64,000 nucleotides of DNA from Micromonospora aurantiaca ATCC 27029 (GTDB lineage: Bacteria > Actinomycetota > Actinomycetes > Mycobacteriales > Micromonosporaceae): positions 4,348,001-4,412,000 of the forward strand of contig NC_014391.1 of the NCBI RefSeq assembly GCF_000145235.1, given 5' to 3'. The translations under genes were made by a program, and so were the position numbers. This document shows, piece by piece, positions 63,801 to 64,000 of the stretch; position 1 is the first letter of the stretch, and every line of letters begins with the position of its first letter. Below the pieces are notes generated by a model, which was not told where the DNA came from, searched no databases, and was given only the letters and a program-made list of their open reading frames with translations.

Positions 63801-64000
63801 CTCGGGCAGCCGGTCGAGGATCCGGCCGGCGAGTTCGTTCTTGAGCGACCGGATCACCGCCGGTGGCTTGTCCGCCATGGACCGGGCCAGGTCCAGCGCG
63901 GCCGGAACGACTTCCTGCGGCGGCAGCACGGTCACGCCGGCTCCGCGCCGGCTCAGCTCGGCGCCGGTCATCGACCGTCCGGTCAGCATCATCTCGGCGG
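48804..64000 (-). CDS. Trans-AT PKS, leinamycin-type terminal part: ECH-ACP / KS-DH-KR-MT-ACP / KS-KR-ACP / KS-ACP-ACP-DUF-SH-TE (5' end outside window)
   Basis: The frame is open at the right edge; residues are counted from the Met at 63992. Order: C-terminal piece of an enoyl-CoA hydratase (1-100); ACP (Ser146); KS1 (331-734, Cys500); DH (about 870-1090, HxxxGxxxxP in HTLHGVPVLP); KR (about 1100-1545, GGTGGIG, Tyr1443); C-methyltransferase (about 1600-1870, EIGAGTGAG); ACP (Ser1914); KS2 (2006-2426, Cys2180); KR (about 2630-3030, GGTGAVG); ACP (Ser3088); KS3 (3156-3567, Cys3322); two ACPs (Ser3846 and Ser3924, the second reading SGLTSF); a GNAT-like domain resembling lysyl-PG synthase (about 3990-4330); a PLP lyase domain (about 4370-4790, Lys4588 in LSLSKDFG); and a thioesterase (about 4810-5062, Ser4895 in GASFGG). 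All three KS domains keep Cys/His/His. No AT is present, so loading is in trans. DUF-SH-TE is the leinamycin hallmark: SH cleaves a cysteine adduct to leave sulfur on the chain. TE probably cyclises and releases. Ala/Pro-rich linkers join the domains. Confidence 0.93.
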   Translation of the reverse strand, partial: AEMMLTGRSMTGAELSRRGAGVTVLPPQEVVPAALDLARSMADKPPAVIRSLKNELAGRILDRLPEVIASEVRMHGNVLGAESAALVREHFTKVDEFRSRATPAAQPEPGPDDGAVGDAVTEIVGALLYLRPDEVLPSRTFADLGLDSIGAVELVRDLNRRFGTDLDSAAVYDHPTVPDLAQAVLRNLAESASLRAQATAPPEPSVVDEPVPAKVPGPAAPAPAVTEAATPAVAEVAAPAAAAVTAPAVASPAAAGPPPLVLTAPGAAPGTAPPSGAAPATAPEPPPLTFAVRPPPASPSHREPAPAATPAPASSSAPAGTPASDAASPGADPSTAIAVIGMAGRFPGAPDLDTFWDNLAAGRSAIREVPSDRWDLTGLYDPDPAAPGRTRSRWAALLDDVDAFDAGLFRISPLEAEAMDPQQRIFLEQAWAALENAGYAGRPMRCGVFVGCGAGDYPRLLERHGRSDSSEAFLGGASSILPARIAYLLDLTGPTMAIDTACSSSLTAVHLACESLRSGDCDTALAGGVAVMCTPQMQVWTSQTGMLSPTGRCLPFDAAADGIVLGEGVGVVVLKRLDRALADGDHVHGVILAGGVNGDGRTNGITAPSAVSQVRLLREVHARAGVEVGYVETHGTGTALGDPIEVKALAQVVGPHCRIGSVKANIGHTTMAAGVAGLIKVLLSLRHRQLPPTPHATEAIPGLPVVRELTGWHDDRLVAGVSSFGFSGTNCHLVVAEAPAATAGTGTGPVVVPVSARTASALRDLTDRLARRLRTEPADVHDVAATLARGRAHLAVRAAFVAADTADLVRQLAGGPPAPDAPADLVALAERWVAGADVDWTAMPAGRRIPLPTYPFDRDRFWTGRDRRETALTPADPLVADHTLHGVPVLPGAAFLHQATAGGTARAADVTWLRPVVVTEPVTAVVTRDDRITLTVGGTPHAVATRRAPDPAPPERVDLPSVEARCPVRRPVDDLYAGFARAGLRYGPSFRVLTELRLGAGEALGMLATGPDSDVQLLDGALQAVAGLVDPADRMLVPFAVESVFVADRLPTTARVHVVRRDGGRFDVVLTDLTGDVRARLDGVTLRPYMASGAASAESRPVVTAPPEDLLYVPAWRPAGAPSGQPPAGRALAVHGPADAALAAALGADDTLPLGELPTGRYDTVYVLARTADPAAPPQDDSATPEAFRLLRRLLDLGADRGPLTLTFVVSGVAGLPGEPVHPHAAGLAGLASAIAAEYPQWRVTCVDAGPGDVTPADAIRREDGTDRLVALRGDRRLVRRLEPVAGPAGVAPLRDGGVYLVVGGTGGIGFEVSRHLARTRRARLVWLGRSPEDERIRSLVAQIEALGGQAVYLRADVTDAVAVRRAVAEARQRFGPVDGAFHAAVVLRDRALSAMDEAAFTEVLRPKVAGVGVLADALAGEPLDFLALFSSALSFAPAPGQANYAAASTFEDAYGLALHRRGQPVRVVNWGWWGSVGVVADPGYAARFATLGIGSIEPAEGVAALERILAGPHPQVAVLKGTRDGLAALGVHPSAPADDAVTALAAPPSTDGTAAGDTDPSLDRSSAAFRTLDGLARDLLRDRLRDRQVPASGPLAAAVAAAVSAPPAGLSTAAVLARHPDLAPHVALLARCVDALPGVLDGRTSPTEVLFPGGSTDLVAAVYQGQQAADFYHRLVAAQAAAALGRTDGRPGRVLEIGAGTGAGSAFVLDACPGVRYDFTDLSTAFLREAEDRFGGRHPGLRFGVLDIEREPAGQGFEAGSYDVVLATNVLHATADVVHSLRHARSLLRPGGVLLLNEVTRASDFLTATFGLLPGWWRFTDARRRLPHSPLLSPAGWRAALAEAGLTGRILGMPGVPDDEQEQCVLVATAGAAPVDRVPARAARDYVRAVFAEVLKYRPDQLDDDVTFDNFGVDSLVSQHLVRRFSADLGDLPATLLFEHLTIEQLADHLARERPGPLAATLGVAAVDAVPAPVHPAEPERPAVPAFPAAPAAPVTSVTSVTSASAARGDADAIAVVGLSGRYPGAPDLERFWQNLVTGTTSITEVPPERWDWREHFDPRRGRPGHTYSRWAGFLTDVDRFDPGFFGILPKDAAAMDPQERLFLETVWLMLEDAGALGGALPRDTGVFVGTMYGSYGRIAAAQGWPEGRYTDGHSAYWSIANRVSYTLDLTGPSFAVDSACSSSLTAVHLACESLRRGECSAAVAGGVNLVLHPAHLIALSSMTMLSADGACKVFDERADGFVPGEGVGAVLLKPLSAALRDGDRIWGVIEGGFVNAGGRTAGYTVPNPTAQADLVVRALAAAGVTPGDVGYLEAHGTGTALGDPIEIAGLGRALGNALPDGRRIPVGSVKANIGHLEGAAGIAGLTKVLLQLAHGTIAPCANLSTVNSRIDLSGSFLLPTSAQPWTAPRRAGVSSFGAGGANAHLVVREHPAPPPAPVQPGPHVVVLSARTPEQLRTLTADLADLAERTRPRLDQLAYSTQVGRAEFDNRLAVVVSDIDELVRRLRAGEVITGTAGTDPLFDGDGGAEIAADLLRRGRLDQSAKLWVRGVPVDWAGRWPVRPGRVPLPPYPFDRQRLWLPEPTGTARPAPPSVPEGDLTADGRTAVLPGLAVPEATAPETAAPEAAVRETVVPEAAVPQIVVPGSVVPDVAARETGVPESDPCVYLRPQWRAEPPPEGGRPPARIRVIGEGPTFGGRHDQADPDVIVVHLPARAGGLADEVRESLHTVLRAAVEVLTPDPAAPLRIVVGCPDERPAYTAVTAALRTLALEHSGFSGVVVRGGVTAEADLWHVSGPPEQRVDDIRWTGGVREVRRMVPFRPGPAVRRTGGVYVVVGGTGAVGRHLAAHLAATRTPSAVVLVGRTAPTDDAFAFVRADVTVESDVRSAVAEIRRRYGRIDGVIHAAGVHDDARALTKPDAAVDAVLAPKVFGLRHLVDALGTEPLEFLALCSSIAGRTGNLGQVDYAYANAFLDEFAAGRPGTVSVCWPLWADGGMAVDDATRRLFARRWGSAPLPTADAVRAFDRVVSGTEPVVAVQRPADVAPEAPAGVPDPELDLDAELRALAAGFLLVEPDEVDPDIQLLDLGFDSISLTGLVNETNERFGVDLLPTVLYEHPTLAAFGAYLRTVLPARPAPATVDAGLTAARPAAEAAEPSADLPADAVAVVGMAGVLPGSPDLDAFWRHLAAGDDLVRAVPADRTDLLGDPATAGVRAGFLDDVRSFDADLFGIAPREAVLMDPQQRLFLQTAWQAVADAGYRPADLAGTDTGIFVGVSACDYDDLLRAHDVPVEAHTASGLADCILANRVSYLLDLRGPSEAVDTACSSSLVAVHRAVRALLAGECATALAGGVNVLLSPGLFVAFQSSGMLSADGRCKTFDASADGYGRGEGCGVVLLKPLRAAVADGDQVIAVIRGSAVNHAGRGPSLTAPNPQAQAQVVSRAYRAGGVDPASVSYIEAHGTGTRLGDPIEIEGLKKAFEGVDATIAVGTVKTNIGHLEAAAGIAGLLKVLLSLRHERLPRTLHQHRRNPYLRLDGTPFTVLDHDVPWTGDRVAGVSSFGFGGTNAHVVVQSPPPLPASPASGPWRLVLSASGPAALAEYRRRVADHLAESTDMARATYTLQVGREALAHRFAAVVADAAEAVAVLRGEAPPRLDAETETWLAGGDVDWAATWDHRPARISVPAPPLEARPFWFDEGPARAAAPSRPAPAELPAPRVPAEPPAPVRRTAADRIVLRDPSALRRNGAVRRTAADAGAVNGGPASNGAAPVGVLARPARPAAHPAGAGPAAAAPPAAALPAAPERPAAAVAQGPAPAEVAEAVRDCVARVLGADRTEITADRAFADLGLDSIFRMELARLVVATFDVEITAADLYEHDTVEAVAALVAAGTQASRPVTPAGDGVEEIVTGVLERAVEPGRTFADSGLTSFDMLRVVGALEQRYGALPKTLLFDHPTMPDLTAFLAGRSAGTGVRTETGTGPRATGRTIESGAEVDGEPVVVRKRTLPGRPALRDLLADLDRRHAKEGGLAGRDIAPYAFVDSARAGYVNFSVRGDDVFAWSFVGHHDHFHDLVAEWIAWARRNGLRPNFLSLAHLTEVAGEPVTATPFGAVQRLTDLASFTVRGGRMQRLRSLLHRFERAGDCRIEEYQAGASPETDRQIVGLIDSWGRRKQMVNPYVGVVREEIGGGTLDPRHRVFLTRVDDVLVNAVIVTRIPSERGYLLDLEFYADEMPAGGLEWAIVRIIEVTAAEGCTSFSFGASFGVAITESPNADPAVADALAELHSVGVFGPGNFQFKNKFRPENTPIYLCQPATGDRTSVTDIILMIANPDLVDGAPADPAPLNAAPPPHAIVPPDAAVPSHNAAPPEDAGPPPDPALRPGRTDLLAAHGYNALALPTELVPFDLLTDSWAERADGFVAARTRLLAERSGPPELTAHDWLPMPEVVPTRSGRTAEELLCRCHPGPRGVVLHAAAFPTWLSTLADLGYEPVAVGVGRLDPETIEAFAAELTRRPAGSVSFVVAEAANNAAGGVPVEPDALRELRRVTAAHGVPLVLDASRVVDNAVALAGPGGDPWAVVRDLLAVADTATLSLSKDFGVTAGGLVATRDPELAARLREHVARRGSEVDRATRMTLRAALADRRGVTELVRRRVAAVAVLRDGLRAAGLPVVDVDGAHCVLLDLARMPGLAGQEHPTMSGLAWLYAGAGVRGAPHLAIGGPLAGTVRLAVPVGFGPDDAEAVVAAVAALAAAPGEMPELVTGGVRTAGEAARAVYQPADRVPEDVRQALRDQAPADDNGSVLREHQPAVRRRVVPVAGAQVEVFTAGDGPPLLLAHPFNIGAGVFARQFEALAGRYQVISVHHPGVGASTASADLTLDGIAALELRVLREIGVDGPVHVAGASFGGLVALTFALNHPEDTASLILLGSSYKIGNRVGEINRLAVVAAQDLDRTIEGSGADRLRHERAAVEALLLRCESMDPQTGLRYLDVFAARPDLRDRLGELDLPALVVQGRHDTVIPSETARLLHQGIRGARYEEIADAGHFPYLTSPRECNRILTDFLRGAGGEGS

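Noticed and set aside
1..64000. CRISPR arrays, insertion sequences, tRNA or rRNA genes
   Set aside because: I saw no regularly spaced repeats, transposase motifs or cloverleaf-like segments in the gaps between genes.

Overview
The window is very GC-rich, uses many GTG starts, and its genes overlap by ATGA or GTGA. This points to an actinomycete, perhaps a Micromonospora relative (inferred from sequence style only). From about 9-11 kb to beyond the right edge it holds one large biosynthetic gene cluster: a trans-AT polyketide synthase / NRPS hybrid that I read as a leinamycin-type assembly line with a chlorinated starter unit.

Layout. 1-8.6 kb is probably outside the cluster: an ATP-grasp ligase (cut by the window edge) with a PLP decarboxylase, then two large secreted proteins on the minus strand. 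9-16.8 kb (minus) has a flavin hydroxylase, a SARP/ATPase regulator, a cobalamin-dependent radical SAM enzyme and a methyltransferase. 17-17.9 kb (plus) has a small VOC protein and a DUF3224 protein. 17.9-31.6 kb (minus) is one long, tightly packed series: AT-enoylreductase, a duplicated-domain protein, a Thr-specific A-PCP, a SyrB2-type halogenase, an ACP, a Cys-to-Ser ketosynthase, a flavoprotein and a dpp-type importer. 31.7-39 kb (plus) has the NRPS (PCP-Cy-Cy-A-PCP-Ox-KS0) and a type II thioesterase. 39-43.7 kb has a class III aminotransferase, a P450 and a DrrAB-like exporter. 43.8-64 kb (minus) is a second coupled operon: a giant PKS open at the right edge, an LnmK-type acyltransferase/decarboxylase, an ACP, an HMG-synthase homologue, a SyrC-like cysteine acyltransferase, a 32-residue peptide and a PqqD/M50 membrane protease.

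How the genes appear to work together (inference). The A-PCP loads Thr and the halogenase makes 4-chloro-Thr on it. The Cys-nucleophile acyltransferase moves it to the N-terminal carrier of the NRPS. Cy/A/Ox then condense it with Cys and oxidise to a thiazole. Trans-AT PKS modules extend the chain, using the discrete AT-ER. LnmK, ACP and HMGS supply a beta-alkyl branch. The last module (KS-ACP-ACP-DUF-SH-TE) would add sulfur from Cys, cleave the C-S bond with its PLP lyase domain, and release the product. P450, flavoenzymes, the radical SAM/methyltransferase pair and the aminotransferase are candidate tailoring enzymes.

A 16-bp palindrome (TGCNCA-N4-TGNGCA) recurs in three intergenic promoter regions of the cluster and is a candidate binding site for a cluster regulator. 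Several perfect hairpins separate the transcription units.
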